A stretch of DNA of 64,000 bases from Sphingobacteriia bacterium. GTDB taxonomy: Bacteria; Bacteroidota; Bacteroidia; Chitinophagales; Chitinophagaceae. A program made the translations under genes and the position numbers. The number at the start of each line of letters is the position of its first letter. Positions within the stretch are counted from its first letter, which is position 1. Shown here in pieces: positions 37,232 to 47,130 of this stretch. Where the stretch lies: assembly GCA_017304675.1 (NCBI GenBank), contig JAFKLS010000016.1, positions 1-64,000 on the forward strand, read 5' to 3'. The notes under the pieces are model-generated. The model was not told where the DNA came from. It saw only the letters and a list, made by a program, of their open reading frames with translations, and did no database searches.

Positions 37232-37247
37232 TATGATATAAATCATA
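37232..37247. promoter_or_regulatory. Candidate Crp/Fnr-family binding site
   Basis: TATGAT-ATAA-ATCATA is a perfect 6+6 inverted repeat containing TGAT-N4-ATCA, the core of Fnr-type boxes. It lies 53 bp upstream of the OB-fold gene start and about 190 bp upstream of the divergent operon start. Confidence 0.5.
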
Positions 37248-37437
37248 CAAATGAATGATGATAGTCAGGTGACAATTCTATGACCGAAATTAGTTTTACG
37301 CCGTAAAAAAATAAAAGTACTTACAGCACTTAATCTTGTTAGAGAGCCATTAAAGTTTACAAAGAAGCATCCATACTGCCTTTTTAACATCTAAGTCTGC
37401 AATACAAGCTTTACAGAATCATCGAAAAATTTTGCTT

Positions 37438-38601
37438 ATGAAACGATTAGTCACTTCCCCAAAATGGCCTTTGGCTGGTGTATTGCTTGTGCTGATAACC
37501 ATTTTATCTGTACAATGTACCAAAGTAGGAACCAATGCTTCTCAAGTATCAAGAAATCTTGTAACGCAGCCAGACTCTGCGATCTTTTCACCCTTTTACG
37601 ATTCTACCAAAGCACAATACGGCGATGTAAATGCCGATGTGAATGATGTGATTGTGGCGAAAAGTGTTTCTACAATTATTAAAAGTAATTGCGTGTCTGC
37701 TTCCTGTCATGGAGGTAATGTACAACCCACATTAGATAGCTATGCCAAAATAAAAGCGATGGTGGTTCCGGGTAATCCTGCGGCCAGCCGCCTTTATCAG
37801 TTAATCACTACAAGCGATTTAAAAACAGCTATGCCGCCAATTAGTTTTGGAGTGGATCTGAGCACTACCGAAAAAGCAATTATTTATAACTGGATTAATA
37901 ACGGGGCAAAAGAATTTCCGGATGTACAGGATTTCAGGCCGGCAGCAGTTGCCATTATTACCAGTGGTTGCTCTTCAGGAAACTGCCATAACCAGGCCAC
38001 TGCTACAGGCGGTTGGGCTAAGAGCGGCTATTTGGCACCGCTTGCGGCAACCGATACAATTTCCTTTATTTATACTAACCCTAATACAAGCGCACAAACC
38101 TATTATACACAATTAAAAGACCCCAAGCTTTCCCAAATATGGCAGGCATATAAAGACAGTGTAAGAAAGTTTTATACCGATACCGTAGCGTACGCTTCTT
38201 ACAGGCCTTGGAAATACTTTAGTACACGTGGCCCATTGAATAAATACGATGATATTATGTTAGATGTGTTCTATCCTAAATCTGTTAGAAGTTCTGCCAA
38301 TGCTTATGCTGTAAGTGGAACCAAAGTGAACTGTAAAGGTGATTACCTGAATGCCACCAGCTCGCTATTATCTAGGGTAGATTCCAGCATTTTACTGGCC
38401 AACCCGAGAACTAAAGTTTGGGCTGTTAATAATCAGGGCGGTATGGCTTATGTAGATGGCGGTTTAAAATCAAGCGAAGTTGCTTTAATTAAAGCATGGT
38501 ATTTCGCCGACTCTAATATACCTGATGTATGGAAGTTTGGAACAGACGGATCAGGCATTTTTAAATACAGAAAATCTGGAAATATTATCGTAAAAAAATA
38601 A
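37438..38601 (+). CDS. Lipoprotein with cytochrome-c-like domains and CX4CH motifs
   Basis: I start at the ATG at 37438. The protein is 387 aa with lipobox LSVQC (Cys27). Two motifs of the form C-x4-C-H are visible: C85-C90-H91 (CVSASCH) and C178-C183-H184 (CSSGNCH). After the first there is a typical AMPP axial-Met segment (M132), as in planctomycete-type cytochrome c domains. Canonical CxxCH is absent, so heme attachment is not proven. It opens a four-gene operon with another CX4CH lipoprotein, YceI and a DUF5777 barrel. Confidence 0.75.
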   Translation: MKRLVTSPKWPLAGVLLVLITILSVQCTKVGTNASQVSRNLVTQPDSAIFSPFYDSTKAQYGDVNADVNDVIVAKSVSTIIKSNCVSASCHGGNVQPTLDSYAKIKAMVVPGNPAASRLYQLITTSDLKTAMPPISFGVDLSTTEKAIIYNWINNGAKEFPDVQDFRPAAVAIITSGCSSGNCHNQATATGGWAKSGYLAPLAATDTISFIYTNPNTSAQTYYTQLKDPKLSQIWQAYKDSVRKFYTDTVAYASYRPWKYFSTRGPLNKYDDIMLDVFYPKSVRSSANAYAVSGTKVNCKGDYLNATSSLLSRVDSSILLANPRTKVWAVNNQGGMAYVDGGLKSSEVALIKAWYFADSNIPDVWKFGTDGSGIFKYRKSGNIIVKK

Positions 38602-38631
38602 ACCGAACAGTTTCATTCTAAAACGACTTTT

Positions 38632-39252
38632 ATGAATAAATTATTAATATATCTGGCAATATTTGGTGGTATCTTTTCACTCGGCGCCTGTTATAACAAT
38701 AAGAAAGACATTAGCAGTACAACGCTTTCTAATATTAATTCCGTTTCTTTTAGAGACGATGTGGTGCCGATTATGATTTCCGGTGCCTGCGGGTGCCACA
38801 ACAACGGAACTACTACTGCCGTACAATTCTCTCATGGCGATACCATTTTCTATTCAACCATTCAGGCCAGGGCAGGTATTTACCAGCAAATGATTAATGG
38901 TGGCGGCCACCCAGGAGAAGGCGGTATATTCTTTACTCCTGCACAGGCGGCTGTAATTCAGAAATGGATATCACAAGGTGCAAAAGATAATTATGTGCCT
39001 CCTCCAATAACAGGCCCCGTTACTTACACCATTAATATTGTACCTATTTACAAAACAGATTGTAAAGGTGGCAGTTGCCATGGCGGATTATCTAAAACAT
39101 TAGACTATGCAACACTGGTAGCAGACCAGTCAATACTTCAAAAAATGATGTCTACAGGCGGTGCAACAGGGCACCCCGGCGGAACACTTAGTTTAAGTGC
39201 AACCACCACACAAACATTTCTTGCATGGATTGCACAGGGCTTACCCAATTAA
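38632..39252 (+). CDS. Second cytochrome-like lipoprotein (CX4CH / CXCH)
   Basis: The protein is 206 aa with lipobox LGAC (Cys20). It has two heme-type motifs, neither canonical: ACGCH (C53-x-C55-H56) and C134-x4-C139-H140 (CKGGSCH). A helix AAVIQKWISQGAKD matches the corresponding part of the preceding protein (IYNWINNGAKE), so the two are paralogous modules. It is 30 bp after the first gene and part of the same operon. It is likely an outer-membrane-anchored or periplasmic electron carrier, if heme is bound. Confidence 0.7.
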   Translation: MNKLLIYLAIFGGIFSLGACYNNKKDISSTTLSNINSVSFRDDVVPIMISGACGCHNNGTTTAVQFSHGDTIFYSTIQARAGIYQQMINGGGHPGEGGIFFTPAQAAVIQKWISQGAKDNYVPPPITGPVTYTINIVPIYKTDCKGGSCHGGLSKTLDYATLVADQSILQKMMSTGGATGHPGGTLSLSATTTQTFLAWIAQGLPN

Positions 39253-39321
39253 CACAATACCGATTCATTTCATCTGAAAAAAATTAAAACACATTACCCA
39301 ACCCAATAAAATAATTGCATC

Positions 39322-39876
39322 ATGAAAACTTTAGTCTTAACCGCATGTTCTCTGTTATTAGCCGCTACTACGATAAATGCTCAAACCTATAAAGCGAGAG
39401 ATGGATATATTTATTTTAACCCTAACAAAGATCAGGGTAACAAAGAATATCAGGCTGCCAGCAAAGAAGCCAGTGCTGTATTAAAAGTAGAAACAGCTGA
39501 AGTGGCATTATTGGTGGCTATGAAAACATTTCACTTTAATAATGCATTATTAGAAGAACATTTCAATGAAAACTACTTGCAATCAGATAAATATCCTAAT
39601 GCTACCTATAAAGGCAAACTCATTGGTTTTACAAAAGATATGCTTAGCAAAGATGGTGTATACACAATTGCTTCTGAAGGGCAGGTAACTATGCATGGTG
39701 TAACTAAAAACTTTAAATCACCTGTAAAATTGGAGGTAAAAGGCAAAACAGCAACTTTCAATTGTGAATTTAAAATTGCTGCGGCTGATTATAATATTGA
39801 AATACCTTCTTTGGTGAAATCTAAACTGTTGGAAGAAACACCGTTGAAAGCTGCTATCAAATTCGATTTAAATTAA
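39322..39876 (+). CDS. YceI-family periplasmic protein
   Basis: The protein is 184 aa with a signal peptide ending at INAQ. The YceI lipocalin-like pattern is present: FHFNNALLEEHFNENYLQSDKYPNATYKG, and GQVTMHGVTKNF. The family binds isoprenoid or other hydrophobic ligands and is often found beside cytochromes. Its stop overlaps the first possible start of the DUF5777 gene. The context makes a ligand-carrier role in the redox cluster likely, but the ligand is unknown. Confidence 0.9.
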   Translation: MKTLVLTACSLLLAATTINAQTYKARDGYIYFNPNKDQGNKEYQAASKEASAVLKVETAEVALLVAMKTFHFNNALLEEHFNENYLQSDKYPNATYKGKLIGFTKDMLSKDGVYTIASEGQVTMHGVTKNFKSPVKLEVKGKTATFNCEFKIAAADYNIEIPSLVKSKLLEETPLKAAIKFDLN

Positions 39877-39899
39877 TGTATTCGACTAATTCATTTTTT

Positions 39900-40850
39900 A
39901 TGAAAAAAATATTTTCACTAACTGTTTTATCATTCTGCTTCATTGCAAAAGCAATTGCTCAGGATGATCTTTTGGCCGACCTGCAAAAAGAAGATGCTGC
40001 TAAACCCAAACAGAATATAACCAGCGCCACTTTTAAATCAACTAGAATAATTAATATGCAGAGTGTTGAAATGACCGGTGTTGGGAATTTGCAATTCATG
40101 ATTTCGCATAAATTCGGGTACATATGGGATGATACAAAAGGTTCACAGAATTTTTCTAATCTCTTTGGATTGAATTCAGGTTATGCCAATGCATATTTAT
40201 CATTCGACTATTCTCCCAAATGGTGGTTAAATATAGGTGCGGCATTGGCCAACCAGGGAGTTTATGAAGGTTGGGCTAAGTTTAAAATACTAAGGCAGCA
40301 AACAGGTATAAAAGATGTTCCTGTAAGTGTGGTTTGGGTATCTCTCTTTAGAGCCGATGCTACCGCAGGGCCAAGCCCTGATGATCTTGCATGGAACAGG
40401 TTTTCTTTCCTTAATCAGTTATTGGTGGCAAGAAAATTCAACGAAAACCTGTCTCTTCAACTGAATGGTTCTCTTATTCACAATAACTATGTTCCTTATG
40501 GATACAAAAACACCAACAATGTTTTTAACGTAGGGCTTAGCGGCAGGTATAAAATAGCGGCTAAAAAAGCGATTACTTTTGAATATACCCATCAAATTAA
40601 CGGATGGAAATACCAAACAGACGAATCCGGTACTGTATTTAACTATGTTCCAGACCTGATTGCTATTGGCTATGATTGGGATACCGGCGGACACATTTTC
40701 CAATTCTATGTTAGCAATACAACAGAATCTTCTAATGTTAAGCAACTTTCAACCAATATGGGAAACTGGAAAAAAGGAAATTTTGCACTGGGCTTTACCA
40801 TTAACAGGAGCTACTCTGTAAAAAAAGTTGTAAAAGCTGATGCCCATTAG
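39900..40850 (+). CDS. DUF5777-family outer-membrane beta-barrel protein
   Basis: I use the ATG at 39900, giving signal peptide IFSLTVLSFCFIAKAIAQ; an ATG 24 bp upstream overlaps the yceI stop. The protein is 316 aa. The pattern MQSVEMTGVGNLQFMISHKFGYI and many alternating aromatic strands are typical of DUF5777 barrels. It is last in the operon with the two CX4CH lipoproteins and YceI. It could be the outer-membrane partner of that system. The terminator at 40871 closes the unit. Confidence 0.85.
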   Translation: MKKIFSLTVLSFCFIAKAIAQDDLLADLQKEDAAKPKQNITSATFKSTRIINMQSVEMTGVGNLQFMISHKFGYIWDDTKGSQNFSNLFGLNSGYANAYLSFDYSPKWWLNIGAALANQGVYEGWAKFKILRQQTGIKDVPVSVVWVSLFRADATAGPSPDDLAWNRFSFLNQLLVARKFNENLSLQLNGSLIHNNYVPYGYKNTNNVFNVGLSGRYKIAAKKAITFEYTHQINGWKYQTDESGTVFNYVPDLIAIGYDWDTGGHIFQFYVSNTTESSNVKQLSTNMGNWKKGNFALGFTINRSYSVKKVVKADAH

Positions 40851-40870
40851 TTCTATGAACCGTACACTCA

Positions 40871-40905
40871 AAACGTTCCGGAAATTCCTTTTCGGAACGT
40901 TTTAA
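40871..40905 (+). terminator. Terminator of the cytochrome-like/YceI/DUF5777 operon
   Basis: AAACGTTCCG (40871-40880) pairs with CGGAACGTTT (40893-40902), followed by T residues. Confidence 0.85.
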
Positions 40906-40926
40906 TTTATACTACTTTCGGGTTCT

Positions 40927-41397
40927 ATGCAATTTGAGATCAGTTATAATAAAAAGAAGGTACTTCAGGCACTACGCTATCATTTTATTTCTGCCAAAGA
41001 AATAAGGATTATGATCGTTTTGGTAAATGTATTTGCCATTATAGCTGCTATTTTATTTTACATGAAAAAAATAAGACCCGAACCTTTTTTGCTGGGTACT
41101 TTTATCTGGCTTTTAATGATGGTAAGTGTTTGGTATATACTGCCCCGGGTTATTTATAGAAAGTCTCCCACTTTTAAAGATAAGTTCCGTATTCATTTCA
41201 GGGAAACGGAAATTTATTTGAGTAATGAAAGAGGTGCGGTTACCTGGCAATGGAAAGATTTTGGAAAATATTTCGAAAGCCCCCATTTCTTCCATTTATA
41301 TTTCAATACAAAGTCGTTTTTTATCATTCCAAAAGAAGGGATGACACAAGAAGAATTACACGATATAAGAGGGCTGTTGAAAAAAAATATTGTATAA
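40927..41397 (+). CDS. YcxB-like membrane protein
   Basis: The protein is 156 aa with two membrane helices (about 28-45 and 53-73). A C-terminal cytoplasmic domain has the YcxB-like pattern YLSNERGAVTWQWKDFGKYFESPHFFHLYF and FFIIPKEGM. The function of the family is unknown. It converges on the fucosidase gene with a 24-bp gap. Confidence 0.8.
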   Translation: MQFEISYNKKKVLQALRYHFISAKEIRIMIVLVNVFAIIAAILFYMKKIRPEPFLLGTFIWLLMMVSVWYILPRVIYRKSPTFKDKFRIHFRETEIYLSNERGAVTWQWKDFGKYFESPHFFHLYFNTKSFFIIPKEGMTQEELHDIRGLLKKNIV

Positions 41398-41421
41398 TAT
41401 TAAGTAATGAAAGTGAAGAAA

Positions 41422-42801
41422 CTACTTTTCGTTTTCAACCAGGTTCTCTTCTATTAGGTATCCTTCAGTATCTAACAATTCCGGCTTGCCTTTGGCATTG
41501 GTTATTACCAGCGCTATCTCTGTTGCTTCCGTTCTTGTAAATGTAATAATTCGCTTGTGCCCAACAGTGGTAATGGGTATGGTATGCACCACTTCGCCAT
41601 TATTAATAACCAGGATATTCATTTTCTTAATCAATTGCCCGTTCCTGATATTCTCTCTTAATACAAGACAGTTTATTAAAACCGGTTTTTTTAACTGTAA
41701 ATGAATACCTACTTCTCTTTTAAAATCTGTTTTGTTCGTATGCACTTTGTTAATTATCATGGCTTGTTTTAAAAGATTGGTTTTAAAACAGCTTTCTTTT
41801 AGTTTTTTAAATTCAACAAGCGATGCTGAATCTGCAGCACTTATTAAACCTTTATCATTAGGTGGAACATTCAGTAATAAATTGGCACCACGGCCTACAC
41901 TTTTTAAATAGAGACCAAATAATTGTTGAGGGGTTTTAACAGTGGCATCTTCATCGTTGTGGTAAAACCAACCCTTCCTGATGCTAACATCACATTCTGC
42001 AGGAATCCAGTTTTTACCATAAATATTCCCGGTATTTAATGTATCGGCAGAAGGTGCGCCTGCACCGGGTGTAAACCCGGCAGTATCTAATAAATTCCAA
42101 TTTGTAAAACCGGCTATCCCTTTTTCATTTCCGGTCCATCTTATATGCGGGCCAATATCGCTAAACACCAATGTATTGGGCGATAGTTCCGCAACTGTTC
42201 TTTTAAACCTGTCCCAATCATAAACCTGTTTTTTGCCATTAGGGCCTTCGCCATTTGCACCGTCCCACCATAGTTCATAAATGGGGCCATAACGCTGAAA
42301 CAATTCTTTTAGCATACCTACAAATACATCATTGTATGCCGCTGTTCCGTATTGAGGATGATTCCTGTCCCACGGGGAAATATATACACCGAACTTTAGC
42401 CCGTTTTGTTTACAGGCTTCACTCAGTTCTTTCAAAACATCGCCTTTCCCGTTGCGCCATTTACTTTCTTTTACGGTATGTGTAGAAAATTTACTGGGCC
42501 ATAAACAAAAGCCATCATGATGCTTTGCAGTAATGATAATACCCCTGGCACCTGCAGCTTTCGCAATATTGCACCATTGGCTGCAGTTTAACTGTGTTGG
42601 GTTAAAAACATCTTCCGGCTCATTTCCCAATCCCCATTCTTTATTCGTAAAAGTGTTAGGCCCAAAATGTACAAACAAATAAAATTCCATATCGTGCCAT
42701 ACCAATTGAGTATTGGAGGGGAGCGGATGGTTAATACTGTTCTGGGCAAATAGGTTATAGTAGCAGCATATACAAAAAAGTGCAATGATTTTCTTCATCA
42801 T
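41422..42801 (-). CDS. Glycoside hydrolase family 29 alpha-L-fucosidase
   Basis: I start at the ATG at 42799-42801 ([20 protein letters not shown]); an upstream start would put 24 residues before the signal peptide. The protein is 459 aa. The GH29 landmarks are [40 protein letters not shown] and the nucleophile Asp in [10 protein letters not shown]. It removes alpha-L-fucose from glycans and is secreted. It may act on the same kinds of glycan as the GH35/GH109 island but is 35 kb away with no LacI-type box near it. Confidence 0.93.
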   Translation of the reverse strand: MMKKIIALFCICCYYNLFAQNSINHPLPSNTQLVWHDMEFYLFVHFGPNTFTNKEWGLGNEPEDVFNPTQLNCSQWCNIAKAAGARGIIITAKHHDGFCLWPSKFSTHTVKESKWRNGKGDVLKELSEACKQNGLKFGVYISPWDRNHPQYGTAAYNDVFVGMLKELFQRYGPIYELWWDGANGEGPNGKKQVYDWDRFKRTVAELSPNTLVFSDIGPHIRWTGNEKGIAGFTNWNLLDTAGFTPGAGAPSADTLNTGNIYGKNWIPAECDVSIRKGWFYHNDEDATVKTPQQLFGLYLKSVGRGANLLLNVPPNDKGLISAADSASLVEFKKLKESCFKTNLLKQAMIINKVHTNKTDFKREVGIHLQLKKPVLINCLVLRENIRNGQLIKKMNILVINNGEVVHTIPITTVGHKRIITFTRTEATEIALVITNAKGKPELLDTEGYLIEENLVENEK

Positions 42802-42859
42802 GCAATAAAAGTAATAAAAACGTAGAAGCATTTTTAGTTTACTGTTATGCCTACACCCG

Positions 42860-42867
42860 TAACTTTG
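42860..42867 (+). promoter_or_regulatory. Promoter -7 element of fumC
   Basis: TAACTTTG fits TAnnTTTG and ends 17 bp before the fumC ATG. The -33 is weak (a T-rich stretch near 42837). Confidence 0.55.
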
Positions 42868-42884
42868 CGGCAAAATTTAACCAT

Positions 42885-44306
42885 ATGGATTACAGAATAG
42901 AGAAAGATACCATGGGTGAAGTAAAAGTACCTGCTCATGTGTATTGGGGTGCTCAAACACAACGTAGTATTGAAAATTTTAAAATTGCTCAAGACATTAA
43001 CAAAATGCCCAAACCAATTATTGAGGCATTTGCATATTTAAAGAAATCGGCTGCCATTACCAATTTTGAATTGGGTGTTTTACCGGAAGAAAAGAAAAAC
43101 CTAATTGCACAGGTTTGTGATGAGATACTCAATCACCAGTTAGATGATCAGTTCCCGTTGGTGGTATGGCAAACAGGTAGTGGTACACAGAGTAATATGA
43201 ATGTAAACGAAGTTGTAGCTTATAGGGCACACGTTATTAAAGGCGGGGCGCTGGCCGATAAGGATAAGTTCATTCATCCTAATGATGATGTAAATAAATC
43301 ACAATCATCTAATGATACATTCCCAACGGCCATGCATATAGCAGCGTATAAAATGTTAATGGAGGTAACCATTCCGGGGATAGAAAAATTAAGAGACACG
43401 CTTGCTCAAAAAAGCAACGCTTTTATGAATGTGGTGAAAATAGGGAGAACCCATTTTATGGATGCAACACCACTAACACTGGGACAGGAATTCAGTGGTT
43501 ATGTTGCCCAGTTGAATCACGGTATTAAAGCCATAAAAAATACTTTAGGGCACTTAAGCGAGCTGGCCCTTGGGGGAACCGCAGTAGGTACAGGCATAAA
43601 TACACCTAAAGGATATGCAGAACTGGTTGCCAAACATATTGCTGCATTAACGGGACTTCCTTTTGTAACGGCTGAGAATAAATTTGAAGCATTGGCTGCA
43701 CACGATGCTATAGTTGAAGCGCATGGTGCTTTAAAAACCATTGCCGTAAGTTTAATGAAAATAGCCAACGATATAAGAATGCTGTCATCAGGCCCGCGCA
43801 GTGGTATTGGCGAAATATTCATTCCTGATAACGAACCGGGTTCTTCTATCATGCCCGGAAAAGTAAACCCTACACAATGTGAGGCACTGACTATGATAGC
43901 AGCGCAGGTAATGGGTAACGATGTTGCAATTAATATTGGCGGAGCTACCGGCCACTTTGAACTGAATGTGTTTAAACCTGTAATGATCTATAATTTCCTG
44001 CACAGCGCCAGACTGATTGGCGAAGGATGTATTTCTTTTAACGACAAATGTGCTGCCGGTATAGAACCACTGGAAGAAAACATTAAAAAACATGTAGATA
44101 ACAGTTTAATGCTGGTAACTGCGTTGAATACCAAAATAGGATATTACAATGCTGCAGCCATTGCACAAGATGCTCATAAACGTGGTATTACTTTAAAACA
44201 GGCCGCATTGGAATACAAACTGAAAGGGCTGGATTTTGAACATATGACTGCAGAGCAGTTTGATGAGTGGGTAATACCAGCAAATATGGTTGGAGAATTA
44301 AAATAA
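42885..44306 (+). CDS. fumC: Class II fumarate hydratase
   Basis: The protein is 473 aa. The fumarase/aspartase signature is [13 protein letters not shown], and other family blocks are [27 protein letters not shown] and [20 protein letters not shown]. These features match the iron-free, oxygen-stable fumarase of the TCA cycle, which makes malate. It has its own promoter and a terminator at 44329, so it is monocistronic. Confidence 0.96.
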   Translation: MDYRIEKDTMGEVKVPAHVYWGAQTQRSIENFKIAQDINKMPKPIIEAFAYLKKSAAITNFELGVLPEEKKNLIAQVCDEILNHQLDDQFPLVVWQTGSGTQSNMNVNEVVAYRAHVIKGGALADKDKFIHPNDDVNKSQSSNDTFPTAMHIAAYKMLMEVTIPGIEKLRDTLAQKSNAFMNVVKIGRTHFMDATPLTLGQEFSGYVAQLNHGIKAIKNTLGHLSELALGGTAVGTGINTPKGYAELVAKHIAALTGLPFVTAENKFEALAAHDAIVEAHGALKTIAVSLMKIANDIRMLSSGPRSGIGEIFIPDNEPGSSIMPGKVNPTQCEALTMIAAQVMGNDVAINIGGATGHFELNVFKPVMIYNFLHSARLIGEGCISFNDKCAAGIEPLEENIKKHVDNSLMLVTALNTKIGYYNAAAIAQDAHKRGITLKQAALEYKLKGLDFEHMTAEQFDEWVIPANMVGELK

Positions 44307-44328
44307 GAAAAGAATATACTATTTTTTT

Positions 44329-44362
44329 AAAAAGCTGTTTCCCAAAAAGGAGCAGCTTTTTA
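44329..44362 (+). terminator. Terminator after fumC
   Basis: AAAAAGCTG (44329-44337) pairs with CAGCTTTTT (44353-44361). Confidence 0.75.
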
Positions 44363-44376
44363 AGTACTTTTAATAC

Positions 44377-45375
44377 ATGAAAATTACTTTTTTTTCTACG
44401 CAGCCTTACGATAGAAAATTTTTTAATGCATGTAATGAATCTTTTGGATTTGAATTAGAGTATTTTGAAACACATCTTGGCCCGCATATTGTAAATGCTA
44501 TAGAACACACAGACGTTGTTTGTGTATTTGTGAACGATAAAGTGAACGCAGCTGTGATAGAAGTACTTGCTCAAAAGCAAGTAAAAATAATTGCATTACG
44601 CTGCGCCGGATTTAATAATGTAGATATTGAAGCTGCAAAAAAATACAATATTCATGTTTGCCGGGTACCGGCCTATTCTCCCGAAGCAGTAGCAGAACAT
44701 GCGGTAACTATGATGCTTGCTTTAAACAGGAAGATACACAAAGCATATAACAGGGTAAGAGAACAGAACTTCTCTTTAAATGGCTTATTGGGTTTTGATG
44801 TACATGGCAAAACCATTGGTGTGATTGGCACAGGGAATATTGGCAAAGCTTTTTGCAAAATAATGTTAGGCTTTGGTTGTAAGGTATTGGCTTTTGATGT
44901 GATTGCCAATAAAGAAATTGAAGCATTGGGTATAACATATCTGCCGCTGATAGATGTATTAAAACAATCTGATATAATTTCTCTTCACTGCCCATTGAAC
45001 GACCTCACAAAACATCTGGTTAACGAACAAACCATTGCCTTAATGAAAAAAGGGGTGATGCTTATCAATACAAGCCGTGGTGGATTGATAGATACCAAAG
45101 CCGTAATTGATGCGTTAAAAAACGGCCAGATAGGTTACCTTGGAATTGACGTATATGAGCAGGAGGAAAAATTATTCTTTAAAGACCTTTCAGCAGACAT
45201 TATTCCGGACGATACCATTCAACGGTTAATGAGTTTTCCCAATGTACTCCTAACAGCGCATCAGGCTTTTTTTACACAAGAAGCGCTTAGCCAGATTGCC
45301 TCCATAACCCTTAATAATATTAAAGAAATAAGCGAGGGCAAAAAGCCTGCTCACCAAGCAGCATTATTAGCATAA
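44377..45375 (+). CDS. ldhA: D-2-hydroxyacid dehydrogenase, D-lactate dehydrogenase-like
   Basis: The protein is 332 aa. The N-terminal part (MKITFFSTQPYDRKFF) and the length match the LdhA branch. NAD is bound by VIGTGNIGKAF. The catalytic Arg is in INTSRGGLID, the Glu in DVYEQEEKLFF and the His in TAHQAFFT. It interconverts pyruvate and D-lactate in fermentation or uses a related hydroxyacid. The symbol follows the close pattern to LdhA but is not proven. Confidence 0.88.
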   Translation: MKITFFSTQPYDRKFFNACNESFGFELEYFETHLGPHIVNAIEHTDVVCVFVNDKVNAAVIEVLAQKQVKIIALRCAGFNNVDIEAAKKYNIHVCRVPAYSPEAVAEHAVTMMLALNRKIHKAYNRVREQNFSLNGLLGFDVHGKTIGVIGTGNIGKAFCKIMLGFGCKVLAFDVIANKEIEALGITYLPLIDVLKQSDIISLHCPLNDLTKHLVNEQTIALMKKGVMLINTSRGGLIDTKAVIDALKNGQIGYLGIDVYEQEEKLFFKDLSADIIPDDTIQRLMSFPNVLLTAHQAFFTQEALSQIASITLNNIKEISEGKKPAHQAALLA

Positions 45376-45423
45376 TTTTAATCTGATTATTCTATAACTT
45401 CATTGCCAACTACAAATAATTGC

Positions 45424-46392
45424 ATGTTTAGTAAGTTCCGTTCAATAATAGCCGGGTTCGTAATCGTTTTATTTTTTTGGGGATGTAATAAAGAAACAAG
45501 TTACGAATCTCCCACAGGCCTGGGAGGGCTGGCGGTAGGCACATTAAAAGATACGGCCGGTAATTGCCAGGATATTGTGATCAAGGGAAATTATAAGGTA
45601 GATTCTGTACTTACTGATAGCAACTATATTCAAGTAAAAGTGAACATCAGTTCGGTTGGCATCTACAAAATTACCACAGACACAATTAATGGTTACTGGT
45701 TTAGTGATTCAAGTTATGTGTTATTTACCGGGGCTCAAACCATAAAACTAAAAGGCCATGGCAAACCAATTTTGCCTATCAACTCTATTTTTACAGTTAG
45801 TTTCAGTGGTACTCGATGCCAATTCATTTCGAGTGTTTTTGGATCATCGGCATCAGATTATTTTCCCACTTCTGTTAATAGTAGCTGGACGTATAACGAT
45901 AGTTTTTTGAACGATACAGTAAGGGTTTGGTCAACAGGTATTAATGCTATTTCTGGTTCTGTTATTTATTCTGTATTCGCAGATAATTACCAGGATACCA
46001 TGTTTTACCGGAAAGATGGATTGGGAAACTATTATCAATACACTGTATTTGCAGACAGCACGAATCCTGTTGAAGCTATTTTTTTAAAAGACACTGTGCC
46101 GGTTAACACCACTTGGGATTCTCCTGAAGCTGCTTCTACCATGACGGGCATAAGCAAAGTGAAAACCACTTACACCATTGCAGGCAAGGGTATATCCTGG
46201 GCTGTTAACAGCACTACTTTTAATAATGTAATTAAGGTGCAGGAAGATTTGAAGTTTTATAAGAATGGTAGCTATCAATTAGTATATACGGGTTATTCCT
46301 ATTATGCCCAGGGTATTGGGCTGATAGATTATGAAATACCTAATATATCCAGTCCGTATTCTTACAGGATAAAATCGTATAGAGTATATTAA
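45424..46392 (+). CDS. Lipoprotein of unknown function
   Basis: I start at the ATG at 45424 (MFSKFRSIIAGFVIVLFFWGC), which gives lipobox FWGC; an upstream start adds 7 residues before it. The protein is 322 aa. The body is beta-strand-like with many Thr, Ser and aromatic residues, and no known domain was recognised. It is convergent with lspA and shares no obvious role with it. Confidence 0.7.
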   Translation: MFSKFRSIIAGFVIVLFFWGCNKETSYESPTGLGGLAVGTLKDTAGNCQDIVIKGNYKVDSVLTDSNYIQVKVNISSVGIYKITTDTINGYWFSDSSYVLFTGAQTIKLKGHGKPILPINSIFTVSFSGTRCQFISSVFGSSASDYFPTSVNSSWTYNDSFLNDTVRVWSTGINAISGSVIYSVFADNYQDTMFYRKDGLGNYYQYTVFADSTNPVEAIFLKDTVPVNTTWDSPEAASTMTGISKVKTTYTIAGKGISWAVNSTTFNNVIKVQEDLKFYKNGSYQLVYTGYSYYAQGIGLIDYEIPNISSPYSYRIKSYRVY

Positions 46393-46398
46393 GCTTGA

Positions 46399-47073
46399 TT
46401 ATTGATTATTTTCTTCCGCAACAACGTTAGTTTCTGTTATTGGTGCTTGTTGTGCATGATGGTCTTTTGCAAAAAATTTATTCTGAAAAATAAGCAATGC
46501 TATTACACCGCAGGAAATAGATGCATCTGCTATATTGAATACAGGCTCAAAAAATTCAAAATCCTGTCCGCCTTTAAAAGGCACCCATGATGGGTAGTGT
46601 GCGCTTCTGATAATTGGAAAATAAAGCATATCAACTACTTTGCCATGTAAAAAACTTGTGTAGCCATGGCCAAAAGGAACCAGCTTGGCAACATTCTGTG
46701 TAAAAATATCACTGTTCTCAAATATCAATCCATAAAACATACTATCCAGTAAATTGCCCAATGCTCCGGCATAAATTAATGCTGCACAGCTAATAAAACC
46801 TTTGTGATATTTTTTTCTTATAAAATCTCTGAGCAGGAAACTTCCCCAGATCACTGCAACCAGCCTGAAAAGTGTTAATGCTATTTTGCCTACGCCGCCG
46901 CCAAATTTCCAGCCCCAGGCCATCCCTTCATTTTCTACAAAATGTAACCTGAACCATTCGCCTAATATTTTATGCTCTTCTCCGGCAAAAAAATTCAGCT
47001 TAATATAAAATTTCAGGAGCTGGTCTGCAACAATAATACATAGTATAAGCAGTACAACATTTCTAACTTTCAC
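46399..47073 (-). CDS. lspA: Lipoprotein signal peptidase
   Basis: The protein is 224 aa and starts with GTG at 47071-47073. Four membrane segments are seen. The two catalytic Asp lie in GALGNLLDSMFY and VFNIADASI, with FVENEGMAWGW near the start as in the family. It cuts prolipoproteins before the lipid-modified Cys. Several lipobox proteins in this window would be its substrates. The promoter element TATATTTG (minus strand, 47091-47098) is 18 bp ahead. Confidence 0.94.
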   Translation of the reverse strand: MKVRNVVLLILCIIVADQLLKFYIKLNFFAGEEHKILGEWFRLHFVENEGMAWGWKFGGGVGKIALTLFRLVAVIWGSFLLRDFIRKKYHKGFISCAALIYAGALGNLLDSMFYGLIFENSDIFTQNVAKLVPFGHGYTSFLHGKVVDMLYFPIIRSAHYPSWVPFKGGQDFEFFEPVFNIADASISCGVIALLIFQNKFFAKDHHAQQAPITETNVVAEENNQ

Positions 47074-47090
47074 TGTAAATAGTTTGTGGG

Positions 47091-47098
47091 CAAATATA
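47091..47098 (-). promoter_or_regulatory. Promoter -7 element of lspA
   Basis: TATATTTG on the minus strand fits TAnnTTTG and lies 18 bp upstream of the GTG start. Confidence 0.5.
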
Positions 47099-47130
47099 GT
47101 TGAAATGAAAGAAGTGAGGTTGTTAATAAA

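Noticed and set aside
41422..42801. GH29 fucosidase as a member of the same LacI regulon
   Set aside because: No CAAACGnTTG-type palindrome was found near its start. It may act on similar glycans, but control by this regulator is not supported.
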